Origin: Neonectria sp. B-13
Lineage: Eukaryota; Ascomycota; Sordariomycetes; Hypocreales; Nectriaceae
Direction: 5' to 3'
Length of the DNA: 64,000 nucleotides
Assembly (NCBI GenBank): GCA_002682825.1
Contig: NOKP01000020.1
Coordinates: 1,178,001-1,242,000, forward strand
Positions 12,293 to 22,184 of this stretch are shown in pieces (the stretch's first letter is position 1; each line of letters begins with the position of its first letter). A program made the position numbers and the translations under genes. The notes beneath the pieces were generated by a model, which saw only the letters and a list, made by a program, of their open reading frames with translations, was not told where the DNA came from and did not search any database.

Positions 12293-14161
12293 TCAACCCC
12301 CACCTGGGTTCTGATCAACAGCCAGCTCCTGCAGCACTCTCGCCATGCTGATACGCTGTTGTGGATTCGGCGTCAACATTTCTTTGACCAGTCGCTCAAG
12401 TCGATCCTTTGTGTCCAGCTTCTCTCTCGCGTCGAAAATTTCCGTTAACCAGTCACGCATTTGATTGATGGCCGGCTGCCCGTTGCCATACTGCTTGTGT
12501 GGTGCCGTGGGGTTATTGACGCCGGCGATTTGCCAGTACAGTGGCCGGGGATGATGACGGCGGGCGCGACAGTCGGGGAACGGAACCTTGCGCAGAACGT
12601 AAAGCATGGTGATACCAACAGCCCAGACGTCTGACGCAGGACCACGGAGCTTGCGTCCGATGAACTCCGGGGGTACGTAGTACGGTGTTCCGCCGCTCAT
12701 TGGTGAGTTACTGGCTAGTGTTGAGAGTCCAAAGTCGCAGAGAACGGCGCCACGATCCGGGGAGTACAGGATATTAGCCGGTTTGATGTCATTGTGAACC
12801 AGCTTGCGGCCGTGGATGTAGTTCAGTGCGCTGGCAATGTCTCCAAGAATCCTCACTGCATCGTTTCGATCGCCTTGAAACTCGTCATTCGCCTTGTTCC
12901 TCCATCGAGGGGCGGCAGTTAGATCTTTTGCGTCTACATGCTCCATGTACAGCGAGAGGAAACGCGCGTCACCGCCGTAGTATCGGACAATAGACTCGTG
13001 TTGAAGCTCTTCCTGACTCTTACACTCACGCAACCACATGTCAGCTTGGCGGATGACGTTCCGTTCGTGCACATGAGGCTTGTCATTCGGGTTGGCGACG
13101 CGGGTCTTGAGCACCTTGACTGTGACGATGTTGTCGGGCACGTGGGAATGATCTGCGGTGTAGACGGAGGACAGTGACGTCGACGCAATCGGGTCTCGCT
13201 TGGTAAGCTGGTACTGATCAAGCTCGCAAACTCCTGGTACCGCAATCGTTTGGCCCTTTTCGGTGTCAAGCAATGGGTGGGTGTTGATGGCAGATAGTTC
13301 TTTGCTCTCATGACCATTGGGAAGGGGGAAAACAAGAGGGTCATTGGCAGGTCTCAAAAACATGATGACGCCGTCTTCCCCAGGTGCATCCGGGTCTGAG
13401 ACGCGGCGTTTGACCCTCTTCATATCAACCTCTGGGGTCAAAGCTCGCTTTCCGCCCGACGCAACCTGGCTAGAACTGCTCGACGAAGGTACTTCCTCTG
13501 TGATGGTGGGTGCCCGTGGTTGATACAGCGTCACTGGGCGCTTCTCTAAGATCCTAAAGTCCAGTACGGCAATGTCTCTAACCGTGATGCGCCAAGTGCC
13601 TGGCTTCAAAGCCTTGGCTAGGCCTGGGTTGATGGTGTGGGCGGCGCTGAGCGGAGGAGTCGACAGCGGCGTCTGCGACACGCCGGAGAGGGAAATTGGC
13701 ACGTCCGACTTGTTCAAGAATATTACCTTGTCACTGGCAGGGTCGTAGTACAGTTCGCACCACAGCGGAGGACGCGGTGAGTCGTCCTGGATCTCGCCGG
13801 GGATGCGAACGGAGAACTTGATATCTTTGGAAGTCTGAGTCACGGCGAGGACCTTGTGTTCAGGCTGGTCCGCGGAAGCGACCTCAGCACGGAGAGCGAG
13901 CCACTGGCAACTGTCACTGCCAGGACTGACGGACCGCGAGTTGGGAAACCTGGTCAACGGGCGAACGAGGATGCGGATGCCCTGCTTGTGGTGGTGGTCT
14001 TCGACATGGAGGATGTCGAGCGGGACGGCCGCGGCGTCGGCCGGAGGGACCGGCTCCTCAACGCGGATGCCCTTGAAGAGGGTATCAATCTGGGACTGCG
14101 AGAAGGGCTCGGTGCGCTCCTCCGAGACGTCCTCAGAGAGCACCAGCCTAGGGTCGGCCAT
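12293..14161 (-). CDS. serine/threonine protein kinase with N-terminal FHA-like region
   Basis: Single exon, 622 residues from ATG 14161 (MADPRLVLSEDVSEE). The frame continues upstream only from a TTG codon, so this ATG is preferred. The C-terminal half is a protein kinase: the ATP-site lysine lies in TVKVLKT, the catalytic loop is LVHNDIKPANILY with Asp present, the metal site is CDFGLST, and PPE replaces APE in the activation segment. The N-terminal half contains WCELYYDPASDKVIFLNKSD, resembling a degenerate FHA-type beta sandwich; this is inference from pattern. A short basic segment (KRVKRRVSD) could be a nuclear signal. No close match to a named yeast kinase is recognised. Substrates unknown. 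The leader upstream (14.3-14.5 kb) is low complexity. Confidence 0.85.
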   Translation of the reverse strand: MADPRLVLSEDVSEERTEPFSQSQIDTLFKGIRVEEPVPPADAAAVPLDILHVEDHHHKQGIRILVRPLTRFPNSRSVSPGSDSCQWLALRAEVASADQPEHKVLAVTQTSKDIKFSVRIPGEIQDDSPRPPLWCELYYDPASDKVIFLNKSDVPISLSGVSQTPLSTPPLSAAHTINPGLAKALKPGTWRITVRDIAVLDFRILEKRPVTLYQPRAPTITEEVPSSSSSSQVASGGKRALTPEVDMKRVKRRVSDPDAPGEDGVIMFLRPANDPLVFPLPNGHESKELSAINTHPLLDTEKGQTIAVPGVCELDQYQLTKRDPIASTSLSSVYTADHSHVPDNIVTVKVLKTRVANPNDKPHVHERNVIRQADMWLRECKSQEELQHESIVRYYGGDARFLSLYMEHVDAKDLTAAPRWRNKANDEFQGDRNDAVRILGDIASALNYIHGRKLVHNDIKPANILYSPDRGAVLCDFGLSTLASNSPMSGGTPYYVPPEFIGRKLRGPASDVWAVGITMLYVLRKVPFPDCRARRHHPRPLYWQIAGVNNPTAPHKQYGNGQPAINQMRDWLTEIFDAREKLDTKDRLERLVKEMLTPNPQQRISMARVLQELAVDQNPGGG

Positions 14162-16527
14162 CAGGTTGGCGTGTCTAACGACCCATGCGGTGCTGGTAAG
14201 CAAACGGGAATGGCGGGAAGGCGGGAGGCTGAAGCCTGATGGGATGACGAGTAAAAAAGATGAGTGAGAGTACCTGAGGGACAAGCCAACCAAGCAAACT
14301 CAGATAAAGGGTAGGCTTAAACCTATGGCAATGCGCCGTATTGGATTGTGCTGTGCTGTGCGGTATTGTGCTTTGCTGTGCTTTGCTAAGGCTGAGATGG
14401 AGTTGTGTTGTGTCCAGATATGAGCGGGCGAGTGAGTCGTCCAGTGAGTGGGAAAGGATAAGTGAGGCGACATGCGGCGACAAGGCAAATGGCGGATCAG
14501 CTCAACTCAGCTCAGACTTGGGTCCTGGCCGAGGCAGATAATTATAGCAGACTGCAGAGCGACTCTAGTAGCGACAAGCGACAAGCGACAAGGGGCCTGG
14601 GAAGAGTGCGAACGGCGAAAGGGGGGTTAGAGGAGTGGGCTGTGGCTAGGCAATCAACGGGTGCAGCGCAGTATACATACTTGCGTAGCTTGGGACGGAG
14701 GAGCTATGCAGGTAGGTAATCAAAAGCAGGAACCAGACGCCAGCCGCACATGGAACGGGACAGAAATCGACTGTTCCGGGGTGAGAGGGCGCGAAAGGAC
14801 AAGCAGGCACATCAGAAGGGCAAACCGGGGTCTTTTGATGGGGGGCAGAAAGGAAGCCGTTAGGCCTGCTGATGGAGTATCGTCTCGTCTCAGCCTCCAC
14901 AACGAGGAACTGACCCCGTCATTCTCAAGTCTCGACGAGCCATATACCTGTCCATAGCTCCCCCGGCCTGGTTCACCATGGGGCCGGTCAGGGCCTGTCT
15001 TGCCCTAGCCTGTGCAGCTCGCAGCCTGTCATTGGGCCTTGATAGTGCTGGCTTCGAAGTCAGCGGAGGCAGCAGAAGCGGCAGCCAGCGGGAGGAGCGG
15101 CGCGAAACGGGAGCCTGGCAACCTGGGGCTTTGAGAGCTTGCAGGGCAGAATCTACCATTCTGCCCAGGCTTTTGCCGGTGGCATCATGTAGCACTTCGA
15201 TGGGGACACCCGAAATAGGGCTGGCAAGACCAGTCGCACAAGCGGAGCGGCCAGTTGGCGAACGAGGTGGCTGTGACTTCGTCCCGGGTATCTCCACAGC
15301 TAACACCTGCAGCAGGGTGACTTGTTCGAGCGTCGAATCCACAAGAAGCCGATCGATGTCTGCGCCACACGCTTGCTGCTGTTCGCTGATGAAAACGGCG
15401 GCAGTGCTGTTTGACAGGCCTCAGGAGGGGCTTACACTGAGCTGAGCCTTTGAGCTGGGGCTGAGACGAGTGTTCGTCTTGTCCGAGGATGAACCAGGTG
15501 ATCTGGCAACACGGCCATAATAGTCAGTTCCTTGTGGAGGCAACAAATGTGATGACGACACTGTCGTCATCCCGACCAGGCGACCACCGAAAAGGAGGGC
15601 AAAGTGAACGAGGAAGTGAATGAGAAATTGCAAGGCCTGACTCCAGGCTCAACGTGAGGCTGTCACGATCACCACCGAGTGACTTGGAGGACGAGGTCAT
15701 TTGCCGTGTCCACAACAAGGAACCAGTTGATCCGGAGGAGGTATTCCGTGCAATTTATGGTGAGTCAGCGTAGCGTAGGTAAGCAGCGCGCGCTGAAGAG
15801 CCTGGTGACTGCCAGAGCAGAGAGTGAGACCAGTACGTAGGTGACGACTGGGCAGCGATGTTCGGCCTGGAACGCAGTTCACACAGTGGATACAGTGAAG
15901 AATCCACATTATATGCACAGTGGGTCAGCAAAGTGGCACCCTTTGGCCCCTTAGCTCCGGAGGTGTGGACAACCTGCTTTCAATTGGCCGCACATATCTT
16001 GGTGGTTCCACATCAAAATTGATGATTGGGCATCTCGATTTCGATATTCTTCTGATTGGCCTTCACAAGTGGCGGAGTGATGCATTTGCAGTCTCGCGTG
16101 CCCGACACTTGGTCAATGCATCCAATTAAAATACCTTTCCGGTGCCACAATCTCTGCCTAAGGCCACAACCGCCGCCCTTGAGTTGGGGGCAAACACGCT
16201 CTGAATTATGTTGCTAGTCGGCGCACCCCAAACCACCAGTGATCCTGTTCTCGTTACCGTCACCACGCCCACGCACCGCAACAGCCAACTCGCCCACGAA
16301 CCCGCCCCAAACCACCAAAAGTCCGCCTGCTACAGCTTTCTAACGACCGCTGTGCACTCGCTGACTCCGTCTCCCTCGCCATGGCTATGAAATAGATCAC
16401 AAAGCTCAGTCGAGCTTTGAACGAACTACGCGGTGCACCAAACTGGGCTTACCCCCTTCCTCCCTATTACCCCCCCAAACAATCACGATTCCACTCTCCA
16501 ACATCCCTATACCACAGTGACCTCGAC
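14162..16527. other. divergent intergenic region
   Basis: No supportable gene. It separates the minus-strand kinase from the plus-strand acidic protein and must carry both promoters. A GCTGTG/GCTTTG low-complexity run lies near 14349-14390. Open frames near 14.9-15.4 kb overlap on both strands and have no domain. Confidence 0.55.
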
Positions 16528-17724
16528 ATGGACGACCTAGGCTGGTCTTGGCCAGCATGGAAGTTCGGCATGAAGAGGGATGACCTCTTTACCAAACTCC
16601 ACGATCAGTATAACACCTTCTCCTTCAACATCCAGGACCCCGAGGCCTTCCACCACGACGTCTACGAAATCTCCCGCGATGCCGATACTCCCGATGAGTT
16701 CCACCGTTTGATGGCCGACCGTCAGCGCCAGCGGCTAACCGAGCTCCACGAGAGTCTCGAGTCGCTGGCTGTTGAGATCATCGCCAACCCCAAACTGATG
16801 GACTCGGAGCATTGGCAGTACGCTCTCCAGCTCTTCCGGACGAAGTCTTTTGACTCTATCGTCCGTTACTTCGCGAGCTATCTTCCCGATGGCTATGTCG
16901 ACAACAACGACAATGTCTCCATCTCTTCCTCCACCTACTCCGACACCAACAGCGTCAAAACCGAAAGCACCTCGGCCAGCAGCGTCGACGATGCCTCCCT
17001 ACCTAGTTTCTTTGACGATGATCTTGTCATGACCAAGGAGCCTCTCTCCATCCATACCAAAATCCGGTCCTCTCACGTCCCTGACGGCCCCCTCTCACCA
17101 CCCAACTCCGAAGCCGCGCATTCCGAATCTTCCGCATCATCACCAGCGGCAGACTCGGAGTCGCATGGCTACTCCTCCAACCCCCCCTCACGCTCAATGT
17201 CCTTTTCTGGTTCCGAGTCGGGACATTTCGTCTCTGGCTTGACTCGGCCACACGTTCACGATGATGATGAGACCTCGCAGTCGGACGATTGTGACGAAGG
17301 TATCGCCTCCGTTTCCGACTGCGCAGAGAGCCCGTCGTCGATGGATGAGGCCCACGATCAGGACCATGTTCACGATACCTTGGAGGAGGATCTCGAAGAT
17401 GAATTTCCAGCCGCTCAATTTCCCGAAGATGCTTTCGACGCGTTCGACTTCAGTAACGATACCCTAGACTCCGACGACACACCTACCCCCCGACAGGAAA
17501 CCTTTGCATCCTGCTATATTGAGTACAAGTCCGTGGTGTCCAGGAGGATTCCACCATCTCACCGACGCTCACCTTCCCCCTCACCGAAACACCACCTTGC
17601 CCATCGCCGCGAAGGCACTTTGAAGGAGATCCGGAGAAGTCCCGATGAGGCGCTCAGTAAGGTCCAGAAACCCATGCCCGATCCGATACGGAGGCGGCCA
17701 GGGAGTAGGAGACGTCTGGATTAG
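16528..17724 (+). CDS. acidic Ser-rich protein, conserved-type hypothetical
   Basis: Single exon of 398 residues from ATG 16528 (MDDLGWSWPAWKFG). The same frame is open back to 16417 but without an ATG, so the shorter start is used; an upstream exon cannot be excluded. The first ~120 residues look folded and helical (FTKLHDQYNTF, LMADRQRQRLTELHESLES, SEHWQYALQLFRTKSFDS). The middle is Ser/Asp/Glu-rich and probably disordered. The end is basic (RRIPPSHRRSPSPSPKHH, then RRRPGSRRR). No signal peptide or membrane segment. I do not recognise the family. The bipartite acid/basic layout would fit a nuclear or scaffold protein, but that is only a guess. Confidence 0.7.
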   Translation: MDDLGWSWPAWKFGMKRDDLFTKLHDQYNTFSFNIQDPEAFHHDVYEISRDADTPDEFHRLMADRQRQRLTELHESLESLAVEIIANPKLMDSEHWQYALQLFRTKSFDSIVRYFASYLPDGYVDNNDNVSISSSTYSDTNSVKTESTSASSVDDASLPSFFDDDLVMTKEPLSIHTKIRSSHVPDGPLSPPNSEAAHSESSASSPAADSESHGYSSNPPSRSMSFSGSESGHFVSGLTRPHVHDDDETSQSDDCDEGIASVSDCAESPSSMDEAHDQDHVHDTLEEDLEDEFPAAQFPEDAFDAFDFSNDTLDSDDTPTPRQETFASCYIEYKSVVSRRIPPSHRRSPSPSPKHHLAHRREGTLKEIRRSPDEALSKVQKPMPDPIRRRPGSRRRLD

Positions 17725-18604
17725 GAGTTGGGGTGGCAGGGTGCTCTGTATATATGTGGTGCAAACTGTATATACCTGTATCTTATGACACTAATGATTC
17801 TTGATAAGTTATTCTCTGTTCTCGTTGCCGGAAACCGGGTCATTCTTGACGACTCGACAACTCAAGAGCCCACTCATCGTGGTCATTTTCTAGCGGAAGT
17901 GCCTTCCTTTTGATTATTCTTGTGAGTACTTTTCGCGCCTGATGGTACCTCTCTCCCTGCGTGACCTGGGGGTGTGGCGTAAGTATCACGACACGTGGGT
18001 CAGGTGGCTTTGGTGTTGACATGCGACAACAATTGGGAATTCTGACGTCACGAGACTCCTTACTACTGCACTTTTAGAACGAGGCAATGAGCTGAACACG
18101 AATACCACATGGCTAATGACGTATATGACTTGAATTGTTTCCTTTCTGTTCGTCTTGTTGTTCAGGCGCCGACTCGTGATGAATCTGGAGTCGCGTGCTT
18201 TGCTACTAATAGACTACGCCTATCACGGCAGCTATCGCGCACAACCCTATAGAAGTGACGACTTTAGTAGATACGGTAGTGTCGTTCGTAATCTAATAAA
18301 CTTCACTTTGATACACTTAAGGAGAGGGTCTTCTGGGGAAGTGAACTGCAACTGGGGTGGCATGATACGAACAGGGATCTTCAGCAGTTTAGCATAAAGA
18401 GACACAGCGGATGTGGTTCCTTGGCTACTTCGCACACCCAACAAATGGCTCTTTCCTACTCCGGAAGAACGTTTCATCCTAAACCCTTGCCAATATTTAA
18501 AGTCGACTGGTTGCCGAGAAGTGCATCGACTTGCTTATATCCTCATCGTGACTTCAACCCAGCTCACCAATACGATTTAGGCATCGCCGACGACAACGCA
18601 CACA
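17725..18604. other. intergenic, promoter of the secreted protein gene
   Basis: No supportable gene. A TATTTAAA element lies at 18494-18501, about 105 bp before the next start codon. Confidence 0.55.
18494..18501 (+). promoter_or_regulatory. possible TATA element
   Basis: TATTTAAA at a plausible distance from ATG 18605. Position and base content are the only support. Confidence 0.4.
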
Positions 18605-19529
18605 ATGCTCCCTCTTAGGCTTCTCTGGCTAGCGACCCTTGTGCGCGCAGTTGACGACATTGTGTTTACCACGCCTGTAGTGGTGGAAGCAGGCGAACCG
18701 TTTACGATATTCATCAACCTCTCCAAAGCTCCGTGGCCGAACCCGGACTGCCAGGGCCCGGGGAGATGCGATATGAAGTACATGAGGATGTACTTCATGG
18801 GCGATCCAACGCACAATACCAAGACAGATCGGACGGGGGATATGACCATTTGGTGCATATACTGTATCTTTCGCCGAACTTACAAGCCACTGTTCCCTCT
18901 GACCTGACCGCGTAGGCTATCTCGAGGGATGCGTGTCTACGGACCTGACTAGCTTCAACACCACCATCCCTAAAGCCTCGTTCCCCAACGGCTACCCCTA
19001 CACACTGAACTACAGGTTCTTCACACCACTAGACAACGGCACAGAGGCCACGCTCAAGCCGACCTTCTCCGTATTCTCTGCCACGAAATTTAACCTGACG
19101 GGCGCGACGGGCAACTGGTCTGAGTTCGCGTACAAGTCGGCCGACTACGGCATCGAGGAATACGTCTACGACCTACCGTGCAGCGCGGTACCGTGTCTGC
19201 AGGAATGCCAGACGAAGTGGGTTGCGCCGTATGTGCCGTCCCCGCGGCAGAAGGGCTTGGAGATGGATGCATGCGTGGAGCTGTGTAAGGGGGCCTCGGA
19301 TCCGATGGACGAGTGTCTGACCAGGAACGCGACGACGATAATGGAAACGGTGACGGACACGACCATGTCGGAGACGGCGACGGACGTCCAAGTATCGGAG
19401 ACCTTTTCTAAAGGTGATGTTGACGCTACTGACGTGCCTGATAACAGGGGCTCCAGTTCTAGGACAGACGACATCTCCTGGGCGTTGCGTCTGGGCTGTT
19501 TCGCGATCGCTGTTGGCTCGATGGTATAG
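18605..19529 (+). CDS. secreted, probably GPI-anchored protein of unknown function
   Basis: Exons 18605-18863 and 18916-19529, 290 residues; the 52-nt intron (GTATCT donor, TAG acceptor) restores frame through a Cys codon. Signal peptide is about residues 1-15 (MLPLRLLWLATLVRA). The mature start DDIVFTTPVVVEAGEPFTIF resembles the first strands of an Ig-like fold seen in Kre9/Knh1-type fungal wall proteins; this is weak inference. Many Cys are present, clustered as PCSAVPCLQEC and DACVELC, suggesting disulfides. There are N-glycosylation sites, a Thr/Ser-rich stalk (MSETATDVQVSETFS) and a hydrophobic C-terminus (WALRLGCFAIAVGSMV) typical of a GPI signal. Function is not recognised. Confidence 0.8.
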
Positions 19530-19685
19530 TTGCGATTATCAACCGCAAAGGTGCACCACCAAACATACCTTATAGATGAAATACTGGTTAGCGTATGGGA
19601 GGAAAACCTTGGTCAAAAGGCCTGATTGGAAGGTGATGACCTGGAGAGTCTTTAGTGTTGACGAGATTCGTTATAGATGATAATC

Positions 19686-19710
19686 GATAATGATAATGAT
19701 AATGATAATG
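19686..19710. repeat. GATAAT microsatellite
   Basis: Four GATAAT units in the 3' spacer between the secreted protein and the TAP-like hydrolase. Confidence 0.85.
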
Positions 19711-19746
19711 TTCCATACTACCCAGTCCACACACATCGGTGCGCAT

Positions 19747-21714
19747 TTACCAGACGAGCGTCCTGACATGCTCGATCCACTCCTCAACGGGATCCCAATG
19801 CTCCTTTGCTGCTGTCGAAACCCCATCCTTACCCACACCATAGAGATACGGCTTCTCATTCGCATAACACGCCGTCTCAGACTCCTCAGGCAACTTGCCC
19901 TCGAGAATGAAGTCCCTGGCAATAGAATCCGTGCAGTTTGACGCATCCCTAGAAGAGTGACCATACCCGTGGTGAGCAATCAGCCGCGCGTTGTCGCCCA
20001 TCTCCGCGAGCAACCTCCTCCCGTTGCGCAGTGGCGTTGCCGGGTCGTATGTCTCGGCAATCAGCAAGACTGGGTGGCGGAGGGTGCTGTTCAGGTCGCC
20101 TCGGTAGACCTCCGCGGGCTCCGGCCAGTATTTGGTGAAATGTCGGCAGGGGAAGACGTCAAAGAAGCGCGAGTTGCCTGCAATCCAAGAGTCGGCTGTC
20201 ATGTTGGCCCAGAGTGAGGCCCACCAGGCCAAGCCGTCGGAGGGGAGGGGCGCATCATAGCTGTCGGCACAGATGACGAGAAAGGAGAGCTCATCAGTGG
20301 ATGGACGGTGGGAGGGAGATGGCAGCAGCGTGGGGTCATATACCCACATATTGTGCTCGAGCATGGCAGCGGCCAGGGTCGAGTTGCCGTCTTCAAGCTC
20401 GGAAAGCATCTGGGCGAGGGCAGGCCAGCTTTGTGCGTTGTAAAGGGACCCGTAGATGGCGGTGACGAGGACCGAGTATGTGATGATGGAAGGGCCGCTG
20501 AAGTCGGTGTATCCTGCGATGGGTTTCTCGACGAGGGAAGTCACCAGCGTCTTCATGCGCTTTTCGAGGCCTTTGACAGAGACGGGAAGCCCGTCCTTGG
20601 ACTTTGCAAGGGCACAATGTCCTGGACCGGCGTTGATGCACTCGCCAAGGAACCCATCTGTCCAGGCATCGGTGACATTGTCGAGGGCTGTCCAGCCAAA
20701 TCCTCCAAGTTGGCGGTGATCTTTGACATACTCGGTTCCATCGAGGATCACGCGGCCCACACTATTGGGGAACATGTTGGCATAAGTCTGCCCAATGCCC
20801 GTGCCGTAGCTGACGAGGTATCCCGTCAACTCATCCTCCTCCAGCGCCTTCCGGATCTCTTCTAGGTCCCGGGCAACGAAGGCTGTTGAGACGAAGCGTG
20901 GTATGTCGCCGTACTGCTCCCAGCAAGCGCGAAAAATGGCGTCGTTCATGGTATCGGCGAGTTCTAATTGCGCCATAGGCGAGTGCGAGACCTCGCGATA
21001 CTGCCCGGCGAGTAGAGACCACCGATCCCGGTCGGCGTCGTAGGGAAAGCAGGATATGGCTGGGAGCGAGGCGTTGACGCCCCGCGGGTCCCATCCTAGG
21101 ACATCAAACTTGCCATCGCTGAGACGCTTGGTGACGAGTTCGGCGGCACGCCATGTGTAGGAGGTGCCGCTGCCGCCGGGGCCACCGGGCTCGATGACGA
21201 TGGTCCTCTCACTCCGTCGTCCGGCTCCGAGGTCCGAGACGCCGTGGACACGGGCAAGCCCGGAGACTTGGAACTTGGTCACAGCGAGACGGGCGACGCG
21301 GGAGTCAGACTCATTGGTGTAGTCGAGTGGCACATCAAGATAGCCACAGAGATATATTCCGCGGCCAGCATACGGATCGTGACACTCGGTGCCATCCAAC
21401 GACGCATTGCCCCAGCTCCAGTGGTCTGGATCCGCGTCATACAGCGCGCGCCATGTTTGTCCTGGCTCGGGGTCGTCGAGGTCTGGCGGCAAAGTTGTGT
21501 TGGTGCATGGAAGAAACCGAAAGGGATCGTCGTGCTTGGGAAATCTGCCGTAGATGCCCTCAACGTCAGGGTCGCGGTGGCTGCGGTGGTGATGATGGTT
21601 GTAGAGATAGATGCTATGGAGGAAGAGCAGGGCGGCGAGACACACCGAGACCCGCGACCAGAACCTGCTCGGTCGCTGAGGCCCCTTCTGAGGCGTGGGT
21701 GATGCCTTCTCCAT
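19747..21714 (-). CDS. TAP-like alpha/beta-hydrolase, membrane-anchored
   Basis: Single exon, 655 residues from ATG 21714 (MEKASPTPQKG); the frame is open further up but starts with GTG. One hydrophobic segment at about residues 19-38 precedes a His-rich stretch, predicting a type II membrane protein with its catalytic part outside the cytosol. The alpha/beta-hydrolase fold shows the oxyanion motif IEPGGPGGSG (about 174-183), the nucleophile in LVSYGTG (Ser302), the acid in AETYDPATP (about 557) and the base in HHGYGHSS (about 586). This is the arrangement of tripeptidyl-aminopeptidase (TAP) family serine exopeptidases (MEROPS S33-like). Multiple N-glycosylation sites agree with an extracellular domain. 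It is divergently paired with an S9-type peptidase, 470 bp between start codons. Exact substrate is not shown. Confidence 0.88.
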   Translation of the reverse strand: MEKASPTPQKGPQRPSRFWSRVSVCLAALLFLHSIYLYNHHHHRSHRDPDVEGIYGRFPKHDDPFRFLPCTNTTLPPDLDDPEPGQTWRALYDADPDHWSWGNASLDGTECHDPYAGRGIYLCGYLDVPLDYTNESDSRVARLAVTKFQVSGLARVHGVSDLGAGRRSERTIVIEPGGPGGSGTSYTWRAAELVTKRLSDGKFDVLGWDPRGVNASLPAISCFPYDADRDRWSLLAGQYREVSHSPMAQLELADTMNDAIFRACWEQYGDIPRFVSTAFVARDLEEIRKALEEDELTGYLVSYGTGIGQTYANMFPNSVGRVILDGTEYVKDHRQLGGFGWTALDNVTDAWTDGFLGECINAGPGHCALAKSKDGLPVSVKGLEKRMKTLVTSLVEKPIAGYTDFSGPSIITYSVLVTAIYGSLYNAQSWPALAQMLSELEDGNSTLAAAMLEHNMWVYDPTLLPSPSHRPSTDELSFLVICADSYDAPLPSDGLAWWASLWANMTADSWIAGNSRFFDVFPCRHFTKYWPEPAEVYRGDLNSTLRHPVLLIAETYDPATPLRNGRRLLAEMGDNARLIAHHGYGHSSRDASNCTDSIARDFILEGKLPEESETACYANEKPYLYGVGKDGVSTAAKEHWDPVEEWIEHVRTLVW

Positions 21715-22184
21715 CACTAATTGACGCCGGATGATGAGTGAGAGGCGGGATAAAATGGAATCTAACACAGGATGAGATCAACTGAGCGAGGGACAATCGT
21801 GAGTGAACAACGGGAGTGGCGCAATGCGGAGGGACCCCCAACCACCAGCTTTCCGTCAGCGCTGTCAAGGGCCATTTTACCCATCCCCGGGCACTGAAAC
21901 ATGATCCTATGGACCCTACAGAGCTACACGCCCCTGTACGAATACGCACCTAAACTACACCTCAATGGCATGTGAACGGATAAGTACACTGCCGAAAGAG
22001 GTAGCCAAAGGTCGAGTGTTACACAACACTCGAAATCTGTCTTAACATCGCCGTCACACTTTCATCACGTGAATACTCCTTCGCTTTTGTAACGCTGGAA
22101 GAACATCACACTCCTACGCATACTTACTAGTAGGCCTGTCAGCTTCATATTTTACTGACACCCGTCGCTTCCGCCTACCATACC
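21715..22184. promoter_or_regulatory. shared divergent promoter of two serine hydrolases
   Basis: The 470 bp between the start codons of the TAP-like hydrolase (-) and the S9 peptidase (+) must contain both promoters. A GATAAG motif near 21977-21982 could be a GATA-factor site of the kind used in nitrogen control; such short motifs are common by chance. Confidence 0.4.

Noticed and set aside
14890..15445. Overlapping open frames of about 150 codons on both strands
   Set aside because: Neither has a recognisable motif or convincing splice partners.
16417..16527. Longer start for the acidic protein
   Set aside because: The codon at 16417 is TTG; the first ATG in frame is 16528.
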